From Lytechinus pictus (lineage: Eukaryota > Echinodermata > Echinoidea > Temnopleuroida > Toxopneustidae): DNA of 64,000 bases. Of the stretch, positions 23,199 to 36,100 are shown in pieces. The DNA lies in NCBI RefSeq assembly GCF_037042905.1, contig NC_087247.1, positions 36,163,420 through 36,227,419 on the forward strand, read 5' to 3'. Under the pieces are notes generated by a model. The model was given only the letters and a program-made list of their open reading frames with translations, was not told the DNA's origin and did no database searches. Position 1 is the first letter of the stretch. Every line of letters begins with the position of its first letter. A program made the translations under genes and the position numbers.

Positions 23199-23702
23199 AA
23201 AGGGGAAGTTCACCCTGAAGAAAACTTTGTTGTAAAAATAGCAGAAAAAATAGTAAAAAATATTGGTGAAGGTTTGAGTAAAATCCGTTAAAGAGTAAGA
23301 AAGTTATTAGAGTTCAAAGTTTTGGATTTGTGACGTCATAAACGAGCAGCTGCCCCATGTGTTATGTAATATAAAATGCATGAATTTCAAATTTTGTATG
23401 GTTCCTGATGACTTAATTTTGTTAATTCTAGTCATGATCGGGTGTGAAATGATTTGTCTATTGATATACAAAAAGGTACAGTGAAAACCACTTTCAATTT
23501 TATGAGAAAATGACATTTCATTGATTTTTACCATTCGCTATGTAGGAATGCTGCTCGCATATGACGTCAGAAATCAAATAATTGAAATTCTAATAACTTT
23601 TTAATTATTTGATGAAATTTTCTCAAACCTTCGGCAATATTTTTTATTATTTTTTCTGCTATTTTTACAATAAACTTTTTTGTCAGGGTAACTTCCCCTT
23701 TA
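23199..23702. mobile_element. Foldback MITE (family G)
   Basis: The left arm AAAGGGGAAGTTCACCCTGA... is inverted at the right end (...TCAGGGTAACTTCCCCTTT). Both arms include 'atagcagaaaaaatag' or its complement and 'gaaggtttgag' or its complement, ~80 bp each. The interior has two 'gacgtca' words. Non-coding. Confidence 0.88.
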
Positions 23703-24982
23703 AAACCTCTTGAGAATACGAGCATGGGAGATAAGCGTAATATTTACATTTAATTGTAACATTTTTACACAGTATGCTGTCATAGAAATTACATACTATG
23801 TAAATGCAAATTTGAACAATTATTGTATACAGCATGTACATACTGTACATGTTTTACGACACTGGAGTGTAACTGCACATGTTGGAGAAACCATACAGCT
23901 TTTAAGATCGATTGTAAGTTGTCCATGGGTTATTGTAAATGTAATGTTAGGCTTCATTTATCATTTTGTATATTTACAGGATGCAATTTCATCTATATGA
24001 ATGTTATGTTTAATACAGCTCCCATAGCCTTTTTTTTTTCATTTTAAATGAAATCAGTAAAACACACCAAACAACATGATTGTTGATCAATGTCGTTGAT
24101 TTTTCCTTCATTGATGGACTTTAATGACATGCTAAACATTGTTTTTTATTTACTTAGCCTAAGGAGCTAATGTACATGTATATGGACATGAAGCTATTTT
24201 AAATAGCTATAGGAAGATCACTGGAGAAACTTAATTTTTAATTTAACATGGGAGTTGCAGTACTAGTATTGATTATTTAAACAATTTCATGATTAGGCCT
24301 ATCATTATTGCCAGTGATAATAGAAATCTGGTAAATACTAAATGATGGAATGAATAAATGTCTAAAAAGATTGTGAGTGAAAAAAAAATCTTCTTTCTGG
24401 GGAAAATATAGTTCAGCCTTGTAGTTAGGCTAGCCATCAACTAATGGTGTTTTGGTGGAGAACAAGGCACACTATAATGGTTACATGAATAAAGCATCTT
24501 ATGCATAGGTCAGTGCTGTATAAAATAGATGGTATCTGCCTGGTCGCTGCTTGTAGATATTGTAGCCTGCATCAGCATGTCTTATGTTATTTTATGCATA
24601 GTTGCCCATCCCTTCTTTCCAGGAGTGAAAACGAAAAATGAATGCACATGTAGTCTGTTGGTACACTCCCAGGGTTAAGTGTTTGATGTCATTGAAATCA
24701 TTACATCCTACCTGAAGTGCTAATATTTTTTGTGGAAATCAGTGAATATAAATGTCATTGTAATTCAAGATATGAAATATGTGCCTACATGTACATGTAT
24801 ACTGTAATCTGTGGTGCCAACGTTTCATGAGAGAGGGGAATGCGTTCAATTTTTGAGGAAACATGCAAAGCAGCAGATCTTTTACAATTGAAATAATAAT
24901 TTTGTGTCAATTCAAGTGAGCAATTTTGAGGAAATTTATGATAAAAAGATAGAATAAAGGGGGTGCTTAAATTCCTAGAATT
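23703..24982. other. Intergenic, nothing recognised
   Basis: AT-rich with TACATGTA words; open frames are short and without recognisable motifs. Confidence 0.5.
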
Positions 24983-24990
24983 GGTTGTAG

Positions 24991-25485
24991 CCGGGGGGGG
25001 GGGGCCACTTCCATTGACGAGTGGATACCATGTGCGACCATGGGGTCTCGAAAAGCACCCTAAACACGTATTTTCCATATTCTGAAAATGATAATCTTGG
25101 CAAGTATTCCCTGAATTGAACCCCTAAACAAGTACAGCGATATTTCAATTGTTATGTCACAGACAACGTCGGTCGTCAGTTTTGCCTTTACCTACATCTT
25201 TGGGTTTAGTACAGCCCCACCTCCCCACATCTCGCGCAAATCGTACTCTAAACACGTAGTGTTGACTCTTGGGGCAAAAAGTACATCCTTTATAAAACAT
25301 TTTAGTCTTAATTTTTTATACCATTTCCTAGCGAAAATACATGTAGATACCCTTTTTTCATTATTTTAGTGTTTTATTATTACTTTACGTACGTAACGTG
25401 CCTTATCTTGAAAAAGACATCCTTTTTACGTGTTTTTTTGGTCGCGCATGGTATCCACTCATCAATGTAAGTGGCCCCCCGGGGG
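24991..25485. mobile_element. G/C-tipped hAT-like MITE, 8-bp TSD
   Basis: Tips CCGGGGGG...GGCCACTT and AAGTGGCCCCCCGGGG are inverse, as are the inner 'gagtggataccat' and 'atggtatccactc'. The 8-bp target GGTTGTAG lies at 24983-24990 and 25486-25493. The interior carries repeated 'cctaaacacg' words, as in the copies at 37381 and 45426. Non-coding. Confidence 0.9.
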
Positions 25486-25493
25486 GGTTGTAG

Positions 25494-25515
25494 CAAGGAG
25501 AGGTGATATCTCCTT
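25494..25515. mobile_element. 22-bp palindromic micro-insertion with 8-bp TSD (site 1)
   Basis: The core starts CAAGGAG and ends CTCCTT, with 'aggtgatat' between. It is flanked by exact GGTTGTAG at 25486-25493 and 25516-25523. The left TSD copy is shared with the MITE that ends at 25485, so GGTTGTAG occurs three times in the order target, MITE, target, micro-palindrome, target. Confidence 0.85.
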
Positions 25516-25588
25516 GGTTGTAGCTACATGTATGTGTGGGTACAGCAATAACATCATCAGCTGTGTGTTCTAATGCATGTACATTATC

Positions 25589-25609
25589 AAGGAGCTTGGA
25601 AGCTCCTTG
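25589..25609. mobile_element. 21-bp palindromic micro-insertion with 8-bp TSD (site 2)
   Basis: The core begins AAGGAGCTT and ends AAGCTCCTTG. It is flanked by exact ACATTATC at 25581-25588 and 25610-25617. The core is the exact reverse complement of the core at 57021-57041. Confidence 0.88.
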
Positions 25610-25617
25610 ACATTATC

Positions 25618-26277
25618 TAGCTTGCAGTGATGACCCCAAATTTAATGGGATGCCAAGTAATACTGCATGTATGTATGTATGTACAGGAATCTGATTGGGA
25701 ATGCCCTTTTCTTCAGGCATTCATAACATGCTGTGTTCATACAGTACTATAATTGGATTATTATGGAGAGAGGTTTGTTTGTATCATGTGTTCATGTACA
25801 TGTATAACTGTGTTATATTTCATGGTTATGATTACATAGGCTTTTGTTATGTTCAGTGCTGGTACATGGTTAACATACATAAAAGTATGTAGCAGGACTT
25901 TCTATAAAGAGATAGGACCATGAGAAGATTTGGGGAACATAGAAAATAAGAGGACAATAATTGATGGTAATATTCAGGCTAAATTCAATATTATTATTGG
26001 ACTGAATTTGAAAATCGTAATGATAGACCCTCAGAGCTCTCAGCACTTGAGCCTGATAGGTATTTTCTCTTTAAGCCTACATGTATTTTGGATATTATTT
26101 ATGATTGTAAATTATTACAGATACATGTATATGGGTATACATGTGCAAACGAGTTTTGGTATAGTGAGCAAAAGTTGCCATAAGGTTCTGTGTACATGTA
26201 GGCCTTATGTACATGTACAGCAATTGTGGAGTAAAGTCATCCTGAAATTTTACTGGTTCATTACAAGTGAAGTAATA
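25618..26277. other. Intergenic, nothing recognised
   Basis: A short (ATGT)n tract near 25667-25683, TACATGTA words, no credible gene. Confidence 0.5.
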
Positions 26278-26430
26278 TTCAGTCACATTTGCACTGTGGG
26301 AGTTGTAAACAGCCGTTTAGCATTTTTTTGTACCAGGTACATATACAGTATGTATGAGGTTTGAATAAAAATGAATAAGTTTTCAACTCGCCATAGGGCT
26401 GCCATAGAGCAAATGTGACTGAGGTATAAC
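26278..26430. mobile_element. Short MITE (family R), diverged copy
   Basis: It has 'agtcacatttgc' at the left and 'gcaaatgtgactgaggtat' at the right in inverse. The internal phrases 'aacagccgttt' and 'aactcgccat' match the copy at 58716-58869. The left tip is eroded. Confidence 0.75.
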
Positions 26431-27535
26431 CACTGTTTTCAAAGCTGTGTGTATAAAAAATAGCGTTACCTGTACATGTATCCAAGATCTAAATAATGCA
26501 AAGGGGTTACACAGGAGCTAATGTATGTGCCAAATTTGCCCTGAAATGCCCTCCAACTCCCTGGAAAAAACAAACTTTGAGCCTTTGCCATATTGTAGGT
26601 CCATGGCTATACTATAGTATAACCATAGAGCTATGTAATAGCTCTATGGTATAACTATAGATCTTCCAATGTAAACTGCAAGAGCCCTACACAAACAATC
26701 TTCTTGGATGGCCTAAAGTATGGAGATTCATTGTATACTTTCACCATTTCACAGAACCACATTTTAATTTTGGAGGAATGTAAATCTCAAAGGCATGTGT
26801 TTCAGAAGTGTATCAACTATTTTATAGAAAAATGAAAAATGATGCATGAACCACATGTAAACATTGATGCATTCCCAAAATAATTCTCAAATGGATAAAA
26901 ATGTATGTGTATGACCAGGCCTGTGTATGACAGTGTGAAAATGCAGCTTTGGTCATGATGTATAACCCTTCAGGTTGATGGGAACAGGCAGCCATAATTT
27001 GTACACACACTCACATTTAGGTGAATGAGGATGTTGATGTATAATATCAGTATTACAATGTGAATGCAGCTATGATTGGTATATACTTGGTTGAGTCACT
27101 GTATGGGGACATCCCTACGAGGTGATTCCTAGTGTTGGGCCAATTAAAGAGACAAGAGGTAAACACACTAGGGAATGTGGAAGAAAATGCAGGACTCGAT
27201 ATGATTGGAAACTAATCTTCTTTCCTCGTCACTGTAGTTCCCATTTCTCAACTAAAATGAACTTGAACATTGTTTTGAAAGCTTCTCAATCTTATTGGTA
27301 ATACAGGAGTGATTTTCTTTGTCTGCAATACATTGCTTTGTCTTTGCTCTTGTACAAATCGATACAAGCCATTTTAAACTACATGTACCTTTATTCAAAA
27401 GCAAAAAGGTTCTTATCTTGACTTAAAAATTGCATTATCTATAACTCATACCATGTATGTACATGTATATGCCTGAATAGGTGACTTTGTAAGTAACTTC
27501 AGGTTTAAATGGAAATTTTTCTTTCCCATCTGTGT
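26431..27535. other. Intergenic; one hairpin
   Basis: An inverted repeat lies at about 26612-26660: 'tatagtataaccatagagctat' followed 5 bases later by a near-complement. No gene recognised. Confidence 0.5.
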
Positions 27536-27856
27536 GAAAGATAGTGATTTTAATAGTTGCAGTATATGAGAAAGTCTGTGAAATCAATGTACAGGACATC
27601 AACCAAACTTTGTAGAATCATTAAAATGCTCATAATGAAGTTGTGACACATATAGAAATTATTACTTAGAAAAAGACCTGACATCTTGCTGGAAAGTCAA
27701 AGGCCCCCTACTTATTTTGTTAATATCTGAGCAATTAAACGATTTCTTCCAGAATCCTTTTTACATATTTTCTTTAAGCATAGTTTGGATGGTAATTTCA
27801 ATGGATTCTGTATGAACTCATGTGATATCATAACCACAACTGGTATTTATCTACAG
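27536..27856. mobile_element. Family O MITE, copy 2 (diverged)
   Basis: It shares 'agttgcagta...atgagaaagtctgt', 'gcaatta.acgatttcttccagaatcctt' and 'accacaactgg.atttatct' with 15324-15717. The ends are eroded, so no TSD can be assigned. Confidence 0.78.
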
Positions 27857-29096
27857 AATCACATTTTTTTATATGTCAGATACAACCATTCATGAGTAAA
27901 AAAATAAATCAGTGTATTTGTAAGCTACGAGTATTTGTTTATGAATCATTCATATTGAAATTTCTCATAAATTCTACATGATGTACTTTAGGCTTGTCTG
28001 TGTGCAGCTTTGATAGGGTTCAAGGACTGTATATAGTATGTTCATGGAAGGTACACTCAGAATGTGTATCATTGGAATTTCTCCTCAAGAATCCAGTCCT
28101 ATAAATTTATGTTTTTATTCAAATTTCAAATCTCATTCTATCAATAACTATACATCTTAGCAATTATACAAACTTCAAAGCACACAATTTTTCTTGAACA
28201 CATCAATATTGTGCAACACAAATGTACAAAGCTTAAGTAATTCAATCTGGTTATAAACAGTATTGATTTTCTGCCTCCGCTGCCAATTGTCAAGCTATTT
28301 ATCATATGGTTGGGTTTTTTTTCTCCCCAACCGCATCCCATATGTCTAGGATTGGTGAAGTAGTATGGTGGAAATACCCATGAGCTAGAAGTCAAGGCGA
28401 GATTACTGTGTGTCAGTAGATCAGTGTTTCTCAAACAAGATAAAAAATGAATATCAGATGTTGAGGTTCATACAGAAATTTAACTTTGCAGTCTGTTTTG
28501 GTGTTGATCATTATTTATCTTGTATGCATGGTATGTGTTCTGCCCTTTTAATGGTCTGCAGGTGATGTAATGATGATTGGGATAGGAAAGGGTTCATTAT
28601 TCTGTTGATCCTGTGATTCCCCCCAAAATATACATGTAGGTCTACATAATGTTATTTCAGAATGGATTAAACTGTTTCTAAATTTCCATACAGGCCAATA
28701 AAATAAGGTGTCTTTCACATAATACTTTTTTTTATAAACAAATTGATAAGCCTATTATGTTGACCATGCAAGTAAAGTTCAGCTGATTCACAAATGACAT
28801 CATGGTATGCATTTTTATATTAAAATCACTGAATTGTGATTCTGAAAAAAAATCCTTGAATCAGATAAATATTTCTTACCAGGTTTATGCTAGTTGTGCA
28901 TTTATTATTTCCCCTCTTGGATCTGCCTTTAAAACGTTTTTATATTTTTTTGTTAACAAAAAAAAAGAGTATGTGAACTAAATAGTTTTCCGATTCATTA
29001 TACTTTTATTGTTCTTAGTATTGAATGAAATTAAATATCATAATCCAACAGTGAATATTATACTGTGGCTGAGATTTCTCATAATTGTTCTGTTAG
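27857..29096. other. Intergenic, nothing recognised
   Basis: AT-rich, no supported gene or repeat. Confidence 0.5.
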
Positions 29097-29514
29097 CAGC
29101 GCGCGACACTGGCACTGGTCCGACAGTCCAAGACCGGTAAAAATTGCTGTCGGGCCAGTAACTTTTAAAAGAAAGCCAGATTTACTGGTCCGACATGACC
29201 ATTAAGATTATATCTATCTGATACAAAATATATTTTCTTTTCTTTTGTAAATTATGACAATGGCTCTGGCGTCTCAAAAAATGGCTCTCATGAATTCTGT
29301 TCTGAGTGTGTACCTTTTTTATTTGTTTTTTTTGGGGGTAACAATAAGCTATAAAAGACAGCAAAATAAACTTAAGTCTTTTTTATATTTTTCTATATTT
29401 TTTGGGACCAGTAAATGTTAGGTTCGGTCTAGTAAAAAATTGAAAAACTGGGTATGTACTGGTCCGACATGATCAGCTCGGACCAGTAGAAAAAGATGTT
29501 AGTGTGGAGCCCTG
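29097..29514. mobile_element. hAT-like MITE (418 bp)
   Basis: It begins CAGCGCGCGACACTGG and ends ...GTGTGGAGCCCTG, with CAG/CTG termini as in hAT elements. Subterminal 'actggtccgaca' words repeat in both orientations. The flanks 'ctgttag' and 'ctgtaag' look like a decayed target duplication. Non-coding. Confidence 0.72.
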
Positions 29515-30939
29515 CTGTAAGGAGCAAAATTCTCAATACAGACAAATGCATTTACATTGCAGTATTGTCTGGATTATCATTGTGTCAATATACAGAATTA
29601 TGTAAATTGTGTGCATTTACATAGGAACATTTACACAGGTCCAAAATCAATTTGAAGAAAAAAGAAACACAAGTAATTTTCTTTACTGTCATTTACCTGA
29701 CTTGATAAATGTATAAGGATTTTTTTTAAAGTGTTTTTAATGGAGGGATGATTTTTCGTGATGCACAGACTTTGCTTTCTGCCCTTCATGTGCATGACAT
29801 GAGTAATTTGATTTTTTTTTAAAGCATTCACATATTAAAATCAGTCAAATTTCTGATTGCATTGCATTATACATCACATACTTTAATTTATTTCAGTTGA
29901 GTATTATTTGATTTGATGGGTGGATTGATTGGTTGGTTGATTGATTGATTGATTGATTGAATAACAGTATCTTGAGAAATTTTCTTTTTTTTTCAAACAA
30001 ATGCAATAATTCAGTAAGATCTTCTGTCAATGGGTTGCGTTTATCTGTTAGTTGTTTGAAACAAGCCCAACAAGTTTATACAAAATGGATAAAAATGTAA
30101 CTTGTATATACATGTATGTAACACATGAGTGATAGGGAACTGATGAGCTCACTCACTCACTATTTCTTTCCTTTTTTTATTGTACATGTACATGTACAAA
30201 TATGCGTATATTATAATTTGTTCTCCCCTCCTGTAGTGATAACATATTTCACTCACACAACAATCAATAATTTCTTTATCATCAAAACTAAAAAGAAGTA
30301 TTTGAGTTTATAGAATAAAATACAAGCAATAATTAGTTTGTGACTTCATTGGCTTTCTTATTTCCATATATATATGTACATTTGCTGTTATGTGAAATTC
30401 TGAGAAATTTAGAATTTTACAACTTTCCATATTGATAAATTTTTCAGTATTCTGGCTACTATCTCCTTTTATTCAAATCATGTTATCATTGATGTGGACC
30501 TGACTTGGGCATTAAACTTGTATGAAAACAAGGATTTTTGGATTGATAATTGCACTGGCAATGGCCCTGGCAGATACAGGGCGTAGAGTTTGAGGTTAAA
30601 CTAGAGGTATGGCGAAACGCCCAAACCCACAGGAAATAGATAGTCCGTGTTTACCATTGGGCTGAGTTAATCTGTTAACAATTAGTAAACATGCCATTAG
30701 CATCAAGATAATATTGGGTGTTGTCCCCCAAAATGTCTGTAATGTGAGTGTGATTTTTTTAACATCCTCGTACCTAAAAGTTCAGGTTTAAAATCTAGCA
30801 ATTTATGTATAAAAATATATGCTATAGGTTTTCACGGCTGTACAGACAAATTAACATGGACACATCCATTTTATTACTTTTTTTCATCAGACTTGAAGGT
30901 AAAAATATTAAGTTGAAATATTAAATATTTTTACATAGC
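29515..30939. other. Intergenic; TGAT microsatellite
   Basis: (TGAT)n lies at about 29925-29960. Otherwise AT-rich and without a supported gene. Confidence 0.5.
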
Positions 30940-31122
30940 TCTCTCTTAGTCCTAGATTTAAACAAGGTATTTGATAGTCTTAATTTAGATTCTTTAATTG
31001 CATGTATTAAATTTTATTTCAAACATAATTCAAGTAGAAGATGCACAGCTTTGTATAGACTCTTTAGGGACATTGGATTTGATTATGTACCATTGTCCAG
31101 TACCACATTGGATGGTACTTGA
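30940..31122 (+). pseudogene. Possible reverse-transcriptase fragment
   Basis: An open stretch without a start codon reads 'SLLVLDLNKVFDSLNLDSLI' in its first 20 residues. This resembles the catalytic motif A of non-LTR reverse transcriptases (hydrophobics-D-x-x-K-x-F-D-x-(V/L)-N). The following ~40 residues do not clearly continue the RT fold, and no other RT motif is found nearby. If real, it is a short relic. Chance similarity cannot be excluded. Confidence 0.3.
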
Positions 31123-31188
31123 ACATTATAATTTCTTTGGATAACTTTTGACATGAATTGTTAATCCACAATATGTATTACAAAGTGT

Positions 31189-31774
31189 TTAAAGGACAAG
31201 TCCACCTCAACAAAAAGTTGAATTGCATTAAAAGAGAAAAATCAAACAAACAGTGAAAATTTCATAAAAATCAGATGTAAAATAAGAAAGTTCTGACATT
31301 TTAAAATTTCGCTTAAATTCACAAAACAGTTATATGCACATCCTGGTCAGTATACAAATAAGGAGACTGATTATGTCATCCACTCACTATTTCTTTTGTA
31401 TTTTACTATATGAAATATGAAATATTCTAATTTGCTCCTTGGTGTCAAGTGAAATACGATTAATTCCTCCCAGAAGATGTGGAATTAGCATTGTTTAATA
31501 CTATAGGGTTCAGTCAAGTTGGTGCTTATTTTCAAATCTGTAAAAAATGAAATATTGTATAATTCAAACAATAAAAACAAAAGAAATAGTAAGTGAAGGA
31601 CATCATTGACTGTCTCATTTGCATATCACTGAAAATTAGCAAAACTTAAAAATGTCATAACTTTGATATTTTACATCTGATTTTGATGAAATTGTCAGTG
31701 TTATTACTTATGCTCGTTTGATTTTTCTCTATTTATTCAAATCAACATTTTTCTGGGGTGGACTTGACCTTAAA
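31189..31774 (-). mobile_element. Foldback MITE family A, copy 3 (inverted)
   Basis: The ends TTAAAGGACAAGTCCACC and GGGGTGGACTTGACCTTAA are inverse. The interior ('gtcatccactcactatttc', 'ggttcagtcaagttggt') is the reverse complement of the centres of copies 1 and 2. Non-coding. Confidence 0.9.
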
Positions 31775-33057
31775 GATGCACTTGATCACCAAGGTATCGA
31801 TCAGCAAGTACCAGCTATTATCGTTTTCTAGTGGATCTGAAAGCACCTATTATTTCTTTCTACCTCCATGATCAAACATAATCAAGAGAAATCAAGTGAT
31901 ATCATTACTCATATTACTAATTTGCACCATGAAATCATTCATTGTCATTTGTGCTTTTGTTTATTTACTTGTAAACCTATTGTTTACCAGCCCAGACCAG
32001 TTGTACCAGTAGGGCTTGAAAATTTGTCCCTTTTTTTACCAGAAAGGGGACAAATGTTGTATGAAGTGAAGCTATTGATGTAAGGTTTCTAAATGTACTC
32101 TGTGATAAGTTCTCAAAACATATCTTTTGAGAGATGTGAGTACACAATGGATTTCATGGATTTAAACTGAATCCACAATGGCTGTTATACATGTGACCCT
32201 TCAGTGAGTTTAACCCTGGATTTAGATTTAAGTGTAAATGATTTGAATTTGAATCATTTTAGATTTAAACTTAGGTATTTCAAATCCATTCAACTAGGAA
32301 CTATTCACAGCCGACTTGGATTTAGTTTAACCCTGTAAATTTACGAGAGTGTATATACATGCAACATATTTGAGCATTGTAGAATACTATTAAGACTACA
32401 TGCACATGAGTTTTATGAATTTTGCCTATGGTATGTAACCCACATTAGTATCGTGTGTTGGGCTCCCCATTCTTAGCTAAAATATCAGGCTTTCGAAAAA
32501 AAATGGATTACAGTAATAATTCCCTAAAGTAAAGAGAGGCATACACTTGTTAAAAAGGCTCCTTCAGGGAGATTGAACTCCATATCATGGTAGAAAAATA
32601 TGATTGTCTTATAGGGAAACAACGTGATCGTTTTTTTTTTTCCTTCACGTCCAGCTGCAAATTTCATAATGCAAACTGGGTTGTGGGTCAGGAGTTAAAA
32701 ATCTGATTTCCTGTGCTGTCCAATCAAAAGATTAACGCTGATTAATTCTGTCCTGCATTGCTTGGCTTGTATTCAACTTTGGGTGTATCAAGAAAATGAA
32801 AATTGAACTTAATTTTCTCATTAGTATGGATATATTAGTTTGTATCACTCTCCATTTGCTAAAACAAAATAAAGCAAATAGAAAAGAATAAAGAAAAAAA
32901 TAGATGATTTGTCATGAGGACCAATTACATGTAGGTGGTCTGTAAGCATTTTCCATAGAGATAAGTAATATCGATTATTGTGTAATTTTCAATATGATAA
33001 ACACGTATTTGTCATAAAAGATGGTCCGGGGGGAGATAAAAAAAAAATAATAAAAAA
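31775..33057. other. Intergenic, nothing recognised
   Basis: AT-rich; no supported feature. Confidence 0.5.
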
Positions 33058-33130
33058 AGCTTCAACTGGGTTTCGAATCAGGGACCCTTGCTTTACAAGG
33101 CAGATGTGTTATCCATTGAACCACAATATT
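33058..33130 (-). repeat. tRNA-like sequence (SINE head or tRNA relic)
   Basis: On the minus strand, a box A-like 'tggttcaatgg' and a box B-like 'gattcgaaaccc' are spaced as in a tRNA. The acceptor stem does not pair, so a functional tRNA is unlikely. It resembles the head of the SINE at 58108-58394. Confidence 0.55.
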
Positions 33131-36100
33131 TCTCATAGACAGAACATGCAAACTAGCAAAGGATGAGCATAATCTCAAATTTTGATTTTTTGAAAATGCT
33201 ATGCTTGCATGATGACTTGCCTCTATACATGTTTTTCTCAGGAATACAATCTTTAAAATGAAAAGTAGATATACAGGTACATCCTAAAAAAAATATATTC
33301 TAAGCTACAACATATTGAAAATTAGGCGAAAAAGGACCAACATTTACGGAGTTGGAATCAAATTGACATTAATATGATGACATAAAACGGGTATTCTTTA
33401 GGTTCTGACGCCATTTTGGTGACCTTTGCATTACCTTTGACATGACCTGATGACCTCTAACCATATTTTTTTATACGATGTAAATATGGATGGTTTTTTA
33501 TGATTCGTTACGATAATATGATCAATTATAAAATGGCACTTGGATGAAAATCAAGGTAATTGACATGCCTGATTTCGGGATATAGTGGGAACAAAATTTG
33601 GCTCTAAAAGTAAAGAAATAATGAAAATAGAAAAAGAAAATTCTGACATAATTAATATGTGATCTGTCATATTGTCGGCAGTCACCCAAACTGTCATATC
33701 ACACACACGACAGTGCAAACCCATTTCAGAGAAAATCAACTTCAAAGTTTACTATAATTTCCACACTTTGTTCCACAGCCTTACAACATAATCATTGCTA
33801 GGAAAAACACATGGTTGGAAAGACCAAGACAATTGCTTGACAATCTTTATTTTTACATAAAACCAAGAATCAGAGAAAATATCGCAGAGCTAAATGCTTG
33901 TAATTTCGGTTTGAATGGTTTTTAGATTTTCCCTGTACAAAATTGCAAATTGCAATAGGGGATCCAACAACCCAGACTGCGATTTCAATGCGCGTGATCA
34001 GTCAAAACGTTGTTTTGCTTTTTCACTTGCAAAGTCAATTCAGTGCTGATACGACAGTGTGGCTGACTGCATTTGCATATATAGTGTGGGCAGCTGTTGT
34101 TTGCTTTGCTTCAGTACATGTTTCCATTGGGATTTGTGCATTTTATCAACAATTTGTTTGGCATCGCCTTGAAAATCTCCACATATCTCAGAAACTAAAA
34201 TGAATTAATTGCTGCTTAGAAACTTGAGTATATATAGATTATATGACTTTTATTACTTTCAATTTATGCAAGTATCTCAAAATCATTTTTTTTAAACCAA
34301 AATTGATTGATACAACAGTTAGGATGAACACCGACGATATACATGACAGACGGGAGACCACCTAAAAAAAAAAAAATAGAAATTTACCATGTTTACTGGG
34401 GTTTCTGATTTTTGTCATGATGTAGAACTTAAAGTTGTGGTTCTTAGATTGATGAATATTTTCAAATTGTCAATGTATGTCAAGACAACTTTTTTTAAAA
34501 AATTTACATGAAGAATTTCAAAGCAGTGATATTTTTAATCATGCATAAAATTAAATTTATTGAATTATTTTCTGATAGAAGTAGAATTATCTTATTTAAT
34601 ATTTGTAAGGTTTTTTTAATAGAACTGCCAACCTAATTACTGAAAATTGCTGTTGAAGTATTTAAGATATTAAACCTGTTTCCTATTTTCTGCATAATTA
34701 GAATCATTTCAGAATAAAACAGATATTAAAAGGATACTTTATTCATTTATGACTTTTATAATATTTTTAAAGAGTTGCAAACTTAACAGAAATTTGATAT
34801 TGAAAACTTCATATGGATTGCATTATCTTCTGAAAGTATTAGAAACTTTATGCAAGTGCAATAGCCATACTTTTTATTATCCCAACAGATATACCACAGA
34901 GGTTCAAGTTTCCTGCCATTGTGATCTATGTTGTTGAAAATGAGATTAATTGAAGGTTAACTCTCAGTATATGGCTTCCTCCTTTTGTTATTACAGGCCT
35001 GGGCATATAAGGATAGGTGGCTTCATAATTCTCTTTACAGATAACCTGAAGGTCTGAATCATTTTTAGATTAAAGATAACTTCTAGTTGTAAGGATCACA
35101 AAATGACTTGAAAAAGAATCGAATAACAGGACTATCATTATCCTCATATTGTTCATATCCTAATGTTACATTCACACTGGCAAAAATGACTCCAAACTGA
35201 CAAAAGATAAATTGTGTTTTTTTCAATGAAATGTCATTACCTGGTTTGGAATTGGTTCCTTGGTCTGATTGTAACGTAACCTTGTACATGTAGGTTCTGC
35301 TGTAATGATTTTTCTTTTCTCAAAATAAGATTTTGCGTTTGAAAGCAATTGCCATGCAGTTTCACAGCCTGGAAACCACTTAAACCTCTACACTCATTAT
35401 GCAGACTTTCATCTAAATACAAAGTATTCCCACAGTATGTCTGTATATTGGATGAACATGCAGGGAATTGTAACCATACGCATAGGCTTCTCCAAATGTA
35501 TCATAGATCCATGAATTATATGTGTTCATAATGTAAATCACCATAATTTTGTCTGGTCATAGAACTATTAGGTCCATGGTCTGGTTAAAGGAATAAAATG
35601 TGCAAATTTCTTGGATTATCACCATGATAAAATATTTGCTTTTACAGACAAATATCAGAAGTCATTTCATACTTGACACTTATCAGACTGGTTTATCAAG
35701 GTCTGCCAATGAATGCTGAGGTACATATATGTATATTGATTATACATATCAACAACTACAGGGTCAACTGTTATGTGAGGACCACATCAGTTATTTTAAA
35801 TCCTTCTTAAATTCATGTTATTACAACAGTTGTCAATATTTTGGTTGTTATATGAACACTTCAGATTTAAGATCTAAGTCTAGGGTGTTATGTCAACACC
35901 TTTTAAGGATGTAATAAGGACACCAAAAAGTGCCAGTTTTAGTTACCAGCATCATGATTACCATCATGATGATTGTCACACACGTATTACATGATTATCA
36001 TCCATTAAACGCAAGAAGATTTAAATCATGTATTAATTTCTGTGAGTCATTGCCATTCAGGCTCCCAGTATCACTAGAGAGTTCTAAGATGTGAAAGTTC

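Noticed and set aside
33943..34203. 86-aa frame with hydrophobic stretches, near an octamer-TATA word
   Set aside because: No homology recognised, and no splice or conservation support.
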